A stretch of 64,000 bases of DNA, taken from Leifsonia shinshuensis (lineage in GTDB: Bacteria; Actinomycetota; Actinomycetes; Actinomycetales; Microbacteriaceae). Position numbers and translations under genes: made by a program. Location of the stretch: NCBI RefSeq assembly GCF_031456835.1, contig NZ_JAVDVK010000001.1, positions 1-64,000 on the forward strand, written 5' to 3'. Under the pieces are notes generated by a model, which was not told where the DNA came from, did not search any database, and saw only the letters and a list, made by a program, of their open reading frames with translations. Numbering within the stretch: the stretch's first letter is position 1; the number at the start of each line of letters is the position of its first letter. Shown piece after piece: positions 17,808 to 30,077 of this stretch.

Positions 17808-18848
17808 GTGTCAGATACCACGGAGATCACCGAATCCGCCGTCGCGGCAGCGGTGGATGCGGCCCTCGCCGCCATCGACGCCGCCAGCGACTCGGCGGCC
17901 CTGAAGACGGTGCGCCACGACCACACGGCGGAAGGCTCGCCGCTCGCCCGCCTGAACGCGGGCATCCGCTCGCTCCCCGGCGACCAGAAGGCCGCGGCGG
18001 GCAAGCTGGTCGGCGGCGCCCGCGCGCGCGTCAACCAGGCGTTCGCCGCCAAGGAGGCCGAGATCGCCTCCGCAGAGGAGGCCGCGCAGCTCGCCGCCGA
18101 GACGGTCGACGTCACGGCGCTGCCCTCGCGCTGGACGCCCGGCGCACGCCACCCCCTGAGTCTGCTGCAGGAGCGCATCGCCGACGTCTTCGTCGGCATG
18201 GGCTGGGAGGTCGCGGAAGGCCCCGAGCTCGAGAGCGAGTGGTACAACTTCGACGCGCTCAACTTCGACGCCGACCACCCGGCGCGCGCGATGCAGGACA
18301 CCTTCTTCGTCGAGCCGACGGATGCGCACCTGGTGATGCGCACGCACACCTCGCCGGTGCAGCTGCGCGCCCTGCTGGGCGACGAGCTGCCGGTGTACCG
18401 GATCGCGCCGGGCCGCGTGTTCCGCACCGACGAGTTCGACGCGACCCACCTGCCCGTGTTCCACCAGACGGAGGGCATCGCGGTCGACAAGGGCCTCACG
18501 ATGGCGCACCTGCGCGGCACCCTCGACCACTTCGTGAAGTCGCTGTTCGGCGACGAGGCGCGCGTGCGCCTGCGCCCCAACTACTTCCCGTTCACCGAGC
18601 CCAGCGCCGAGCTCGACTTGTGGCATCCCTCGTTCAAGGGCGGCGCCCGGTGGATCGAGTGGGGCGGCTGCGGCATGGTCAACCCGAACGTGCTGCGCTC
18701 CGCGGGCATCGACCCCGACGTGTACTCGGGCTTCGCGTTCGGCATGGGCGTCGAGCGCGCCCTGATGTTCCGGAACGACGTCAAGGACATGCGCGACATG
18801 GCCGAGGGCGATGTCCGGTTCTCCCAGCAGTTCGGAATGGTGGTCTGA
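17808..18848 (+). CDS. pheS: Phenylalanine--tRNA ligase alpha subunit
   Basis: A 346-residue class II aminoacyl-tRNA synthetase subunit that forms a heterotetramer with PheT and charges tRNA-Phe. It has the coiled-coil N-domain (to ~90), the RHPLSLLQ segment, FDALNFDADHPARAMQDTF, FRTDEFDATHLPVFHQTEG and the ending GFAFGMGVERALMFR (motif 3). A GTG at 17802 is also in frame, but 17808 (MSDTTEIT) sits 8 nt after TAGACT (17794-17799), which fits a leaderless start. Its stop overlaps the pheT ATG. Confidence 0.95.
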   Translation: MSDTTEITESAVAAAVDAALAAIDAASDSAALKTVRHDHTAEGSPLARLNAGIRSLPGDQKAAAGKLVGGARARVNQAFAAKEAEIASAEEAAQLAAETVDVTALPSRWTPGARHPLSLLQERIADVFVGMGWEVAEGPELESEWYNFDALNFDADHPARAMQDTFFVEPTDAHLVMRTHTSPVQLRALLGDELPVYRIAPGRVFRTDEFDATHLPVFHQTEGIAVDKGLTMAHLRGTLDHFVKSLFGDEARVRLRPNYFPFTEPSAELDLWHPSFKGGARWIEWGGCGMVNPNVLRSAGIDPDVYSGFAFGMGVERALMFRNDVKDMRDMAEGDVRFSQQFGMVV

Positions 18849-21394
18849 TGCGCGTCCCCCTGAGTTGGCTCGGCGAGTTCGTCGACCTGGAGCCCGGAAC
18901 GACCCCGGAGGAGGTGCATGCCGCCCTCGTGTCCGTCGGGCTCGAGGAGGAGGACATCCACACCTTCGAGCTCAGCGGGCCGATCGTCGTCGGCCAGGTG
19001 CTCGAGTTCGTCGAGGAGCCGCAGAGCAACGGCAAGACCATCCGCTGGTGCCAGGTCCGCGTCGCGCCCGAGGGTGAGACCGCGGCCGACGGCGGCGCCG
19101 ACGTGCGCGGCATCGTCTGCGGAGCCCGCAACTTCTTCGAGGGCGACAAGGTCGTCGTGACGCTCCCGGGTGCGGTGCTGCCCGGGCCGTTCCCGATCGC
19201 CGCCCGCAAGACCTACGGTCACATCTCCGACGGCATGATCGCGTCGGCGCGCGAGCTCGGTCTGGGCGAGGAGCACGACGGCATCCTGCGGCTCGCGACG
19301 CTCGGGCTCGACCCCGAGGTCGGCACCGACGCGGTGTCGCTGCTGGGGCTCGACGACGCGGCCGTCGAGGTGAACGTCACGCCCGATCGCGGCTACGCGT
19401 TCTCCATCCGCGGCATCGCACGCGAGTACTCGCACGCGACGGGCGCGGCGTTCCGCGACCCCGCGGAGGCCGTACCGGTGAGCACGGGGGATGCGCACGC
19501 GAGCGGCTTCAGCGTGACGATCGAGGACACCGCACCGATCCGCGGCCGGGTGGGGGCGAGCGTGTTCGTCACCCGCGTCGTCCGCGACGTCGACGGCTCC
19601 CGTCGCACCCCCGCGTGGATGATCGCGCGCCTCAAGCTCGCCGGCATCCGCTCGATCTCGCTGATCGTCGACATCACCAACTACGTGATGCTCGAGCTCG
19701 GCCAGCCGATCCACGGCTACGACCTGGACAGGCTGTCGGGCGGCATCGTGGTGCGCCGGGCGACGCCCGGCGAGACCCTGGTCACGCTCGACGACCAGAC
19801 GAGGAAGCTCGACCCCGAAGACCTGGTGATCGCCGACGACTCCGGCGCGATCGGCCTCGCCGGCGTCATGGGCGGAGCCTCGACGGAGATCCGCGAGGGC
19901 ACGCGCAACGTGCTGATCGAGGCGGCGAACTTCGACCCGGTGTCCATCGCACGCACGGCCCGCCGTCACAAACTCCCGAGCGAGGCGTCCAAGCGGTTCG
20001 AGCGCGGCGTCGACCCGCAGGTGGCCGTCGCCGCGGCGGCCCGCGTCGTGCAGCTGCTCGAGCAGCTCGCGGGCGGCCACGCCGACGAGCTCGGCTCGCT
20101 CCTCGACGCCTCGGAGGAGGCGGACGCCATCCGGCTTCCGGAGGGCTACATCTCCTCGCTGATCGGCGTCGACTTCTCCGACGACGAGGTGCGCGGTGCG
20201 CTCGCCGAGATCGGCGGCACGGTCACCGAGACCGAGGGCGGCCTGCTCGTGGTCCCGCCCACGTGGCGTCCGGACCTGCGCGACAAGTCCGACCTGGCGG
20301 AGGAGGTCGCCCGCATCCTCGGGTACGACCGCATCCCTTCCGTCCTGCCGGTGGCTCCTCCCGGCCGTGGCCTCACGCGCGAGCAGCGGCTGCGCCGCGC
20401 CGTCGCGCAGACGCTCGCGGACAACGGCGCCACCGAGGTGCTGTCGTTCCCGTTCGTCAGCGAGGCCCAGAACGACCGCTTCGGCCTGCCCGAGGTGTCC
20501 GGCCACGTGCCCGCCGTCCGCCTGGCCAACGCCCTCGACGCGACCGCCCCGTACCTGCGCACCTCGCTCCTCCCGGGGCTGCTCGACATCGCGAAGCGGA
20601 ACCTGGCCCGCGGCCTGGTCGACCTCCGCGTGTACGAGCTGGGCACGGTGTTCCGCCCCTCCGACGGCTCGATCGGCAGCGAGACGCTCCCGCCGGGCGC
20701 CGCGCTGCCCGGACCGGACATCCTCGCCGGGCTGAACGCCGGCATCCCCGCCCAGCCGCGGCACCTCGCGGGGTTGGTCGTCGGCGACGCCGTCGAGAAG
20801 CAGCCGGAGACGCCTCCGGTGCCCGCCGGCCTCGTGGATGCGCTCGACATGGTCCGCCAGACCGCTGCCGCCGTCGGCGTCACCGTCGACCTCGAGCAGT
20901 CGTCCCACCAGGCTTTGCACCCTGGGCGCACCGCCCGGCTGCTGGCACTCGGCGCGGACGGCTCGTCCACGCCGGTCGGCTACGCCGGAGAGCTCCTTCC
21001 CGCGCTCGCGCACGAGCTCGACCTGCCGCGCGTCGTCGCGGTGTTCGAGCTCGACCTCGACGCGCTGATCTCCGTCGCTCCGCCGGAGGTCGTGGCGGGC
21101 GTCATCGCCGGCTTCCCGGCGGCGACGCAGGACCTGTCGCTCGTCGTGCCGCTCGACGTCCCGGCCGGGGACGTGCTCCGCGCGGTCCGCGAGGGCGCAG
21201 GACCCCTGCTCGAGGACATCCGCCTGGTCGACGACTACCGCGGCCCCGGCCTGCCCGAGGGACGCAAGAGCCTGACGTTCGCCCTCCGCTTCCGCGCCGA
21301 CGACCGCACCCTCACGGCGGCGCAGGCGAGCGAGGCGAAGCTGGCCGGCTCCGCCCGCGCGGGCGACCTCTTCGGCGCCACCATCCGCGAGTAG
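18848..21394 (+). CDS. pheT: Phenylalanine--tRNA ligase beta subunit
   Basis: 848 residues. The order is: an N-terminal RVPLSWLGEFV segment, a tRNA-binding (OB-like) domain about 40-160, B3/B4 editing domain around 210-400 (RFERGVDP), B5 domain near 420-495, the catalytic-like core (DLSLVV further on), and the C-terminal FDX-ACB anticodon-binding domain (~755-848, DYRGPGLPEGRKSLTFALRFR). It is translationally coupled to pheS (ATGA). Two palindromic repeats follow the stop and may end the transcript. Confidence 0.95.
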   Translation: MRVPLSWLGEFVDLEPGTTPEEVHAALVSVGLEEEDIHTFELSGPIVVGQVLEFVEEPQSNGKTIRWCQVRVAPEGETAADGGADVRGIVCGARNFFEGDKVVVTLPGAVLPGPFPIAARKTYGHISDGMIASARELGLGEEHDGILRLATLGLDPEVGTDAVSLLGLDDAAVEVNVTPDRGYAFSIRGIAREYSHATGAAFRDPAEAVPVSTGDAHASGFSVTIEDTAPIRGRVGASVFVTRVVRDVDGSRRTPAWMIARLKLAGIRSISLIVDITNYVMLELGQPIHGYDLDRLSGGIVVRRATPGETLVTLDDQTRKLDPEDLVIADDSGAIGLAGVMGGASTEIREGTRNVLIEAANFDPVSIARTARRHKLPSEASKRFERGVDPQVAVAAAARVVQLLEQLAGGHADELGSLLDASEEADAIRLPEGYISSLIGVDFSDDEVRGALAEIGGTVTETEGGLLVVPPTWRPDLRDKSDLAEEVARILGYDRIPSVLPVAPPGRGLTREQRLRRAVAQTLADNGATEVLSFPFVSEAQNDRFGLPEVSGHVPAVRLANALDATAPYLRTSLLPGLLDIAKRNLARGLVDLRVYELGTVFRPSDGSIGSETLPPGAALPGPDILAGLNAGIPAQPRHLAGLVVGDAVEKQPETPPVPAGLVDALDMVRQTAAAVGVTVDLEQSSHQALHPGRTARLLALGADGSSTPVGYAGELLPALAHELDLPRVVAVFELDLDALISVAPPEVVAGVIAGFPAATQDLSLVVPLDVPAGDVLRAVREGAGPLLEDIRLVDDYRGPGLPEGRKSLTFALRFRADDRTLTAAQASEAKLAGSARAGDLFGATIRE

Positions 21395-21410
21395 CCGCCC
21401 GCGGGCGGCG

Positions 21411-21475
21411 ACTGCTGCCGTTCGGAACGTCTGCGCCTGCGCGAGCAGCCGCAGACGTTCCGAACAGGCGCAGTC
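21411..21475. repeat. Dispersed hairpin repeat, copy 1
   Basis: A 65-bp palindromic unit. The 16-bp perfect stem (21420-21435 with 21450-21465) contains GGAACGTCTGCG, around a loop containing TGCGCGAGCA. Outer arms ACTGCTGCC and GGCGCAGT nearly pair. It lies 17 bp after the pheT stop. Confidence 0.8.
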
Positions 21476-21504
21476 CGCAACGCCCACCGAGCCCCCGCGA
21501 CGCA

Positions 21505-21568
21505 ACTGCCGCCGTCCGGAACGTCCGCGCGTGCGCGAGCAGCCGCAGACGTTCCGGGAGGCAGCAGT
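21505..21568. repeat. Dispersed hairpin repeat, copy 2
   Basis: The same unit as copy 1, 30 bp further on and diverged in places. It shares CGGAACGTC, the loop TGCGCGAGCA and CGCAGACGTTCCG. Outer arms are ACTGCCGCC and GGCAGCAGT. Confidence 0.8.
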
Positions 21569-21648
21569 CGCGGCGCCGCCGCAGGGCGCGCCGGCGGCAC
21601 GTGCGACCGCCAGGCGGCCCGATTTGGCGGGGGCCGGGGAGGGAGCGC

Positions 21649-21654
21649 TAGGGT
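21649..21654 (+). promoter_or_regulatory. -10 box of the arg leader transcript
   Basis: TAGGGT followed by 6 nt and then the ATG of the arginine-rich leader ORF. This is the spacing seen at other leaderless starts in the window. Confidence 0.6.
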
Positions 21655-21660
21655 TGTCCC

Positions 21661-21747
21661 ATGCTTTCCGTCCGGCGCACCGCTTCGACGCGTGCGGCAT
21701 TCGCCGCCCGCGCCCTGCGCCGACGCCTGCGCGACCGCCGAAGCTAG
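21661..21747 (+). CDS. Arginine-rich leader peptide upstream of argC (28 aa)
   Basis: A 28-codon ORF ([11 protein letters not shown]..., ending DRRS) containing ten arginine codons, seven of them within the last twelve codons. It is placed 88 nt before argC and starts exactly 6 nt after a TAGGGT box, so its message is probably leaderless. Arginine codons cluster at the end, where a ribosome stalled for charged tRNA-Arg would cover or free the RNA at 21732-21753. This is the layout of an amino-acid attenuator leader. The peptide itself need have no function. It is not a remnant of a larger gene, as no extended frame surrounds it. Confidence 0.65.
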   Translation: MLSVRRTASTRAAFAARALRRRLRDRRS

Positions 21748-21819
21748 GCGGCGTTCCGGGCGGTCCTCGAGTTGTGGATCGACGTGGGCGCCGCCGTCGC
21801 CGAGACACCTGTCGTCCAC
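21732..21819 (+). promoter_or_regulatory. Candidate arginine attenuator RNA
   Basis: Mutually exclusive pairings can be drawn. CCGCC at 21735-21739, inside the last Arg codons, pairs with GGCGG at 21747-21751. The same GGCGGCG (21747-21753) also pairs with CGCCGCC (21789-21795). The latter segment lies inside another stem, GTGGA-CGAC (21774-21783, one bulge) with GTCG-TCCAC (21811-21819), which ends 16 nt before the argC ATG. No T run follows, so control could act on translation or on Rho-type or non-canonical termination. Confidence 0.45.
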
Positions 21820-21835
21820 TCGAAAAGGAAGAAGC

Positions 21836-22945
21836 ATGACTTTCTCGGTCGCTGTCGCAGGCGCATCCGGATACGCGGGCGGTGAGCTGCTGCGCATCCT
21901 CGCCGGGCACCCCGACTTCGAGATCCGCACGGTCACCGCGCACCAGAACGCCGGTCACCCGCTGATCGCCCACCAGCCGCACCTGCGCTCGCTCGCGCAC
22001 CTGACGCTGCTCGAGACCACGGCGGAGAACCTCGCCGGTCACGACGTCGTGTTCCTGGCGCTGCCGCACGGCGCGTCCGGCGAGATCGCCGCGCAGCTGC
22101 CCGACGACACGGTCGTCGTGGACTGCGGCGCCGACCACCGCCTCGAAGACCCGGCCGACTGGGCGGCGTTCTACAGCGGCGAGCACTTCGGCGCCTGGGC
22201 GTACGGCGTGCCCGAGCTGCCGCTCGCCACGGACGCAGCAGCAGGCAGCGTCGACGCACCCGCGGCAGGCACGCACGCCGCCAGCACCGCCTCCACCGGC
22301 AAGCAGCGCGACGCCCTCCTCGGCGTCCGCCGCATCGCGGCCCCGGGCTGCAACGCCAGCGCCGTGTCCCTCGCGCTCGCCCCCGGCATCCGCGCCGGAG
22401 TCATCGACGACGAGGACATCGTCGCGGTGCTCGCGGTCGGCCCGTCCGGCGCGGGCAAGTCGCTGAAGACGATGTACCTGGCGAGCGAGATCCTCGGGTC
22501 CGCCAACCCGTACGGCGTCGGCGGCACGCACCGCCATATCCCGGAGATCCAGCAGAACCTCCGCAAGGCCGGGGCAGGGGCTCCGACCGTCAGCTTCACC
22601 CCGGTGCTCGTCCCGATGTCGCGCGGCATCCTGGCGACCTCCACCGCGCGCGTCCGGCCGGGCGTCACCGCCGAGCAGGTGCAGGCCGTCTGGGAGGAGG
22701 CGTACGCGGACGAGCCGTTCGTGCACGTGCTCCCCGCGGGGACGCTGCCGCGCACCGCGGACGTGCTCGGCGCCAACACGGTGCTGATCGGCGTCGCGCT
22801 CGACGCGGCCGCGGGTCGCGTCGTCACCGTGCTCGCCCTCGACAACCTGTACAAGGGGACGGCCGGCGCGGCCATCCAGTCCGTCAACATCGCCCTCGGC
22901 CTCGACGAGACGACGGGCCTGACCGTGAACGGAGTCGCGCCGTGA
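21836..22945 (+). CDS. argC: N-acetyl-gamma-glutamyl-phosphate reductase
   Basis: 369 residues; third step of arginine synthesis. It reduces N-acetylglutamyl phosphate with NADPH. The Rossmann motif [12 protein letters not shown] is at the N-terminus. The catalytic cysteine is C172 in APGCNASAV, where most homologues have NPGCYPTA. An Ala/Ser/Thr-rich insert of about 20 residues (roughly 131-157) separates YGVPELP from the catalytic strand. The ATG is chosen for AAGGAAG upstream and for the family start [12 protein letters not shown]. It overlaps argJ by GTGA, so it is the head of argCJBDF-H. Confidence 0.95.
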   Translation: MTFSVAVAGASGYAGGELLRILAGHPDFEIRTVTAHQNAGHPLIAHQPHLRSLAHLTLLETTAENLAGHDVVFLALPHGASGEIAAQLPDDTVVVDCGADHRLEDPADWAAFYSGEHFGAWAYGVPELPLATDAAAGSVDAPAAGTHAASTASTGKQRDALLGVRRIAAPGCNASAVSLALAPGIRAGVIDDEDIVAVLAVGPSGAGKSLKTMYLASEILGSANPYGVGGTHRHIPEIQQNLRKAGAGAPTVSFTPVLVPMSRGILATSTARVRPGVTAEQVQAVWEEAYADEPFVHVLPAGTLPRTADVLGANTVLIGVALDAAAGRVVTVLALDNLYKGTAGAAIQSVNIALGLDETTGLTVNGVAP

Positions 22946-24096
22946 GCGTCACCGCAGCATCCGGATTCGCCGCGGCCGGTGTCGTCGCCGGCCTGAAGTC
23001 GAGCGGTGCCCGCGACCTCGCGCTGGTGCAGAACCGCGGCCCGCTGAACGCCGCCGCCGCCGTGTTCACCACGAACCGGTGCAAGGCCAACCCGGTGCTG
23101 TGGAGCGAGCAGGTGATCCAGGACGGCGTGGTGTCCGCGATCGTCCTCAACTCCGGAGGCGCGAACTGCTACACCGGAGCGCAGGGCTTCCAGACGACGC
23201 ACGCCACCGCGGAGGCCGTGGCGACGGAGCTCGGCGTCTCCGCCGGCGACGTGCTGGTCTGCTCCACCGGCCTGATCGGGGAGCAGCTGCCCCTCGACGT
23301 ACTGCTCGGCGGTGTCTCGTCCGCCGCCGCAGCGCTGGCCCCGGACGCCGGTCTCGGCGCTGCGGAGGCCATCATGACGACCGACACGCGCCCCAAGCAG
23401 TCCGAGTACCGCTCGCCGGACGGCTGGACCGTCGGCGGCATGGCGAAGGGCGCCGGGATGCTCGCGCCCGGCCTCGCGACGATGCTCGTCGTGATCACCA
23501 CCGACGCCGTGCTCACCTCCGAGCAGCTCGACCGGGCCCTGCGCTCGGCGACGCGCGTCACGTTCGACCGCCTGGACTCCGACGGCTGCATGTCCACCAA
23601 CGACACCGTCGCGCTGCTGGGCTCCGGCGCGAGCGGCGTGGAACCCGACGAGTCCGACTTCGCGTCGGCCCTCACCGCCGTCTGCCGCGACCTGGCCGAG
23701 CAGCTGCAGGCCGACGCCGAGGGCGCCTCGCACGACATCTCCATCGAGGTGCTCAACGCTCGCTCCGAGGACGACGCGGTGGTCGTCGGACGCGCCGTCT
23801 CGCGCAGCAACCTCTTCAAGGCGGCCATCTTCGGCAACGACCCGAACTGGGGCCGCGTGCTGGCGGCGGTCGGCACGACGGACGCCGAGTTCGACCCGTA
23901 CGGCATCGACGTCGCGATCAACGGCGTGCAGGTGTGCACGGCCGGCCAGCCGGACCAGCCCCGGGAGCTCGTCGACCTGACGCCGCGGAAGGTGCACGTG
24001 CTCATCGACCTGCACGCGGGCGACGAGACCGCGACCATCCTGACCAACGACCTCACGCACGACTACGTGCACGAGAACAGCGCGTACGCGAGCTGA
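22942..24096 (+). CDS. argJ: Bifunctional glutamate N-acetyltransferase / ornithine acetyltransferase
   Basis: 384 residues. It transfers acetyl from N-acetylornithine to glutamate, running the cyclic arginine pathway. It is autocleaved before T180 in [14 protein letters not shown] to give alpha and beta chains; the oxyanion pair STG (CSTGLIGE) and the C-terminal NDPNWGRV motif are present. The GTG start overlaps the argC stop by 4 nt. Confidence 0.96.
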   Translation: MSVTAASGFAAAGVVAGLKSSGARDLALVQNRGPLNAAAAVFTTNRCKANPVLWSEQVIQDGVVSAIVLNSGGANCYTGAQGFQTTHATAEAVATELGVSAGDVLVCSTGLIGEQLPLDVLLGGVSSAAAALAPDAGLGAAEAIMTTDTRPKQSEYRSPDGWTVGGMAKGAGMLAPGLATMLVVITTDAVLTSEQLDRALRSATRVTFDRLDSDGCMSTNDTVALLGSGASGVEPDESDFASALTAVCRDLAEQLQADAEGASHDISIEVLNARSEDDAVVVGRAVSRSNLFKAAIFGNDPNWGRVLAAVGTTDAEFDPYGIDVAINGVQVCTAGQPDQPRELVDLTPRKVHVLIDLHAGDETATILTNDLTHDYVHENSAYAS

Positions 24097-25025
24097 TGGC
24101 GATGGCGGAGAACGTGACGACCGAGGACGCGGAACGGGCGGCGACGGAGCACGCCGCCGCAGCGGAGAAGGCGGCGACCCTGATCGAGTCGCTGCCCTGG
24201 CTCAAGGCCTTCCACGACCGGATCATCGTCGTGAAGTTCGGCGGCAACGCCATGGTGAACGAGGAGCTCCAGCGTACGTTCGCCGAGGACATGGTCTATC
24301 TGCGCTACGCCGGGCTCCGCCCGGTGGTCGTGCACGGGGGTGGGCCGCAGATCTCCGCGATGCTCGACCGGCTCGGCATCGCCTCCGAGTTCCGCGGCGG
24401 CTACCGCGTGACCACGCCGGAGGCGATGGAGGTGGTCCGGATGGTGCTGACCGGCCGGATCAACCGCGACATCGTCGGCAACATCAACAAGCACGGGCCG
24501 CTCGCGGCCGGGCTCTCGGGCGAGGACGCCGGACTGTTCCAGGGCCGCCGGCGCGCGGCGGTGATCGACGGCGAGGAGGTCGACCTCGGCCTGGTCGGCG
24601 ACGTCGTGGCCGTGGACCCGGAGGCGGTGCTCGCCCAGCTGGCGGCCGGCCGCATCCCGGTCGTGTCGTCGATCGCACCGGACATCGACGACGCGAGCCA
24701 GGCGCTCAACGTCAACGCCGACGCGGCCGCGGCCGCGCTGGCCGTGGCGCTCGGGGCGGCGAAGCTGGTGATCCTGACCGACGTCGCCGGGCTCTACAGC
24801 GACTGGCCGGACCGCGACTCGCTGCTGTCCAAGATCGCGGCGGACGAGCTGCGCGAGCTGCTGCCGTCGCTCGAGTCGGGGATGATCCCGAAGATGGCCG
24901 CCTGTCTGGATGCGGTCGACGGCGGGGTCGCGAAGGCTGCGATCATCGACGGACGGGTTCCGCACTCGATCCTGCTCGAAGTCTTCACGCAGTCCGGAAT
25001 CGGGACGGAGGTGGTGCCCGCGTGA
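24096..25025 (+). CDS. argB: Acetylglutamate kinase
   Basis: 309 residues; phosphorylates N-acetylglutamate, usually the feedback-controlled step. VVKFGGNAM is the phosphate-binding start, [10 protein letters not shown] the second glycine loop, and the [12 protein letters not shown] segment binds substrate. The long N-terminal helix (residues 1-35, rich in Ala/Glu) is typical of arginine-inhibited hexameric enzymes. Alternative start ATG at 24102; 24096 overlaps the argJ stop by one base. It runs into argD with a 4-nt overlap. Confidence 0.95.
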   Translation: MAMAENVTTEDAERAATEHAAAAEKAATLIESLPWLKAFHDRIIVVKFGGNAMVNEELQRTFAEDMVYLRYAGLRPVVVHGGGPQISAMLDRLGIASEFRGGYRVTTPEAMEVVRMVLTGRINRDIVGNINKHGPLAAGLSGEDAGLFQGRRRAAVIDGEEVDLGLVGDVVAVDPEAVLAQLAAGRIPVVSSIAPDIDDASQALNVNADAAAAALAVALGAAKLVILTDVAGLYSDWPDRDSLLSKIAADELRELLPSLESGMIPKMAACLDAVDGGVAKAAIIDGRVPHSILLEVFTQSGIGTEVVPA

Positions 25026-26254
25026 GCGAGGCACTGGAGGAGAACGTGACGATCAACACCGAAGAGTGGCGCGACGGGGCCTGGAAGGGCCCGTTCACCG
25101 ACGCCATCATGCGCACACTGGCGACGCCGAAGCGGATGCTCGTCCGCGGCGAGGGCTGCCGGGTGTGGGACATCGACGGCACCGAGTACCTCGACTTCCT
25201 CGCGGGCATCGCCGTGAACGCGCTCGGGCACGCGCATCCTGCCCTGGTGGATGCGGTGAGCAGCCAGATCGGGACGCTCGCCCACGTGTCCAACTACTTC
25301 TCGACACCGCCGCAGCTCCAGCTGGCCGAGCGCCTGCGCGTCATCACCGGCGCAGGCCCGCAGGGCCGGGTGCTGTTCGGCAACTCGGGCGCCGAGGCGA
25401 ACGAGGCGGCCTTCAAGCTGGCGCGCCTGAACCGCGGACCGCACGGCCGCCGCACGCGTGTGGTCGCGCTGCACAACGCCTTCCACGGGCGCACCATGGG
25501 TTCGCTCGCCCTCACTGGCAAGCCGCCGATGCGCGAGGCCTTCGAGCCGCTCCCGGGCGGGGTCGTGCACATCGACTCCACCATCGCGGCGCTGGAGGCG
25601 GCCATCGACGACCATGTCGCCGCCCTCTTCGTGGAGCCGATCAAGGGCGAGGCGGGCGTGCTCGACCTCCCGGACGGCTTCCTGCGCCGGGCGCGCGAGC
25701 TCACCGAGCAGCACGGCGTGCTGCTGATCATCGACGAGATCCAGACCGGCATCGGACGGACCGGCGAGTGGTTCGCCTACCAGCACGCCGGAATCGTCCC
25801 CGACGCCGTCACGGTGGCGAAGGGCCTCGCGGGCGGCGTGCCGATCGGCGCGCTCGTCACGTTCGGCTGGGCGTCCGATCTGTTCTCGCAGGGCCAGCAC
25901 GGCTCGACGTTCGGCGGCAACCCGCTGGCGACCGCCGCCGGCAACGCGGTCCTGACCGAGATCGAGCGGTCCGACCTCGTCGGCAACGCCGCACGTCGCG
26001 GCGAGGAGCTCAAGCAGATCATCCGCGGCTTCGGCTCGCCGCTGATCGGCGACGTGCGCGGGCACGGGCTGCTGATCGGCATCGGGCTGACCGACGGCGA
26101 GGCGCACCGGCTCTCGGACGCGGCACTCTCCCAGGGGCTGATCATCAATGCGCCGAACGAGTCGAGCATCCGCCTGGCCCCTCCGCTGATCGTCGGCGAC
26201 ACCGAGATCGCCGACTTCCGCGAGCGGTTCGGCCGCGCCCTCGCCTCCCTCTGA
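25022..26254 (+). CDS. argD: Acetylornithine aminotransferase
   Basis: 410 residues; class III PLP aminotransferase that forms N-acetylornithine from the semialdehyde with glutamate. The PLP lysine is K267 ([14 protein letters not shown]). The [16 protein letters not shown] phosphate-binding helix and [13 protein letters not shown] (Asp that contacts the pyridine nitrogen) are present. The GTG start overlaps argB; 40 nt separate it from argF. Confidence 0.95.
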   Translation: MSEALEENVTINTEEWRDGAWKGPFTDAIMRTLATPKRMLVRGEGCRVWDIDGTEYLDFLAGIAVNALGHAHPALVDAVSSQIGTLAHVSNYFSTPPQLQLAERLRVITGAGPQGRVLFGNSGAEANEAAFKLARLNRGPHGRRTRVVALHNAFHGRTMGSLALTGKPPMREAFEPLPGGVVHIDSTIAALEAAIDDHVAALFVEPIKGEAGVLDLPDGFLRRARELTEQHGVLLIIDEIQTGIGRTGEWFAYQHAGIVPDAVTVAKGLAGGVPIGALVTFGWASDLFSQGQHGSTFGGNPLATAAGNAVLTEIERSDLVGNAARRGEELKQIIRGFGSPLIGDVRGHGLLIGIGLTDGEAHRLSDAALSQGLIINAPNESSIRLAPPLIVGDTEIADFRERFGRALASL

Positions 26255-26279
26255 CCACCCCGCACCTCCCGAACCCTGA

Positions 26280-28695
<2,416 letters not shown>

Positions 28696-28696
<1 letters not shown>

Positions 28697-28818
28697 TGGC
28701 CCGCTTCGCCCCGGAGCGCAAGCGCCCGTGGATCATCCCGGCCATCGTCGTCGTGGCGATCGTCGTGGTCGTGGTCGGCCTGATCGTGACCGTCGCCGCG
28801 GGCGGCCGGATCTTCTGA
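28696..28818 (+). CDS. Tiny single-helix membrane protein (40 aa)
   Basis: MARFAPERKRPWIIP followed by a 22-residue, almost pure Val/Ile/Ala helix and a short tail. Its ATG overlaps the argH stop by one base, and the DNA glycosylase gene starts 2 nt after it. The function is unknown; it resembles other small actinobacterial membrane ORFs only in composition. Confidence 0.55.
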
Positions 28819-28819
28819 C

Positions 28820-29449
28820 GTGACGCTGTACCGGCCCGAGCGCGACGAGTTCCTGGCGTCGTCGCTGGAGGTCGCGCCGCGGCTGCTCGGCGCCGTGCTG
28901 CGCCACGAGTCGCCGGAGGGCGCCGTCGCGATCCGCATCACCGAGGTGGAGGCGTACATCGGCGACGGACTGGACCCCGGCTCGCACGCCTTCCGCGGTC
29001 GCACGAAGCGCAACGCCGTCATGTACGGCGCGCCCGGGCACGTCTACACGTACTTCACCTACGGGATGCACGTCTGCGCCAACATCGTCTGCTCCCCGGA
29101 GGGGGAGGCCTCCGCCGTGCTGCTCCGCGCCGGCGAGGTGGTCGAGGGGGAGGACCTCGCCGAGCGCCGGCGCGTCGGGGCCAGCGGGCGCCTCATCCCG
29201 CACCGCGATCTCGCCCGGGGACCGGCGCGGCTGGTCGTCGCCGCGGGGATGAGCCTCGCGGACGACGGGGCCGACCTGTACCGGCCGCCGTTCGAGCTCC
29301 TGCTGCCGGCCGAGCAGGCCGAGTACGCGACCGGCCCCCGCACGGGAGTCTCCGGCGCGGGAGGCGGGCTGGCGTTCCCGTGGCGCTACTGGCTGCCGGG
29401 CGACCCGACCGTGTCGCCGTACAAGCGGCATCCGAAGTCGGACGACTGA
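28820..29449 (+). CDS. 3-methyladenine DNA glycosylase (AAG/MPG family)
   Basis: A 209-residue base-excision enzyme that removes alkylated purines. The conserved core is visible: EVEAYIGDGLDPGSHAFRGRTKRNAVMYG with the catalytic glutamate, then HVYTYFTYGMHVCANIV. Length is typical of bacterial members. The GTG start comes 2 nt after the preceding tiny ORF, so it is probably transcribed with the arg operon. Confidence 0.92.
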   Translation: MTLYRPERDEFLASSLEVAPRLLGAVLRHESPEGAVAIRITEVEAYIGDGLDPGSHAFRGRTKRNAVMYGAPGHVYTYFTYGMHVCANIVCSPEGEASAVLLRAGEVVEGEDLAERRRVGASGRLIPHRDLARGPARLVVAAGMSLADDGADLYRPPFELLLPAEQAEYATGPRTGVSGAGGGLAFPWRYWLPGDPTVSPYKRHPKSDD

Positions 29450-29468
29450 CGCGGTCGAGCGGAGCGGG

Positions 29469-30077
29469 TCAGCCCGCCACGATCCGGAACACACCGGCGC
29501 AGGCGCACGCCCAGATGACGCTCGTCAGCGTGCCGATGATGAAACGCTCCCGCGCCTCCGCCTCGTCCAGCTCGGTGAACCGGCCGACGCCCTTGATGGC
29601 GATCAGCACGGCCAGCCCCTCCGGGAAGCCCGCCATGATCGTCCCGGCGGCGGCGAGCCGCTCCAGCAGGCCGATCGTCGTGCCGCCGCGGAGGACTTCG
29701 CGGGTGGTGGTCCCGCCCTCCGCGGTCATCGCCCGCACCAGGATGCCGCCGTGCGCGCTCGGTTCGACCGAGCTCCGGGTCGCGAGAGCGAGCACCAGCT
29801 GGGATACGGGCCAGCCGCCGAGGACGGCCAGAGCGAGAGCCACGACGCCGATCAGCAGCCGCACGGCGAGCGGCGCATGCTGCGCCGGGATCAGGACCAC
29901 GACGAAAGCGGCCGCGAGCAGGCCTGCCGCCGAGTACACCAACGGGCGTCGCGGCGTCCGCAGGGTGGCCGCGATGCAGCCGAGCGACGCGAGGAGCAGG
30001 AGGAGGGCGAGCACCCAGAGCGCCTGCGGCGCCGTCTGGGCGAACAACACGGGGAGCGGCGGCCAGGCCATCGTCAT
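29469..30077 (-). CDS. Membrane protein, partner of the SatD-like regulator
   Basis: A 202-residue protein with about five helices (near 18-36, 45-63, 70-90, 133-157 and 180-200). A soluble loop around 95-130 (SSVEPSAHGGILVRAMTAEGG) separates two halves. No family is recognised. Its start overlaps the stop of the HTH gene by 4 nt, so the two form one unit, as SatD and its membrane partner do in streptococci. Confidence 0.65.
   Translation of the reverse strand: MTMAWPPLPVLFAQTAPQALWVLALLLLLASLGCIAATLRTPRRPLVYSAAGLLAAAFVVVLIPAQHAPLAVRLLIGVVALALAVLGGWPVSQLVLALATRSSVEPSAHGGILVRAMTAEGGTTTREVLRGGTTIGLLERLAAAGTIMAGFPEGLAVLIAIKGVGRFTELDEAEARERFIIGTLTSVIWACACAGVFRIVAG

Noticed and set aside
18581..22726. 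A 1381-codon open frame on the minus strand through pheT and argC
   Set aside because: It lies entirely opposite pheST and argC, whose proteins are unmistakable. Its composition (runs of Arg, Asp, Val, Gly) is the usual antisense shadow in high-GC DNA.
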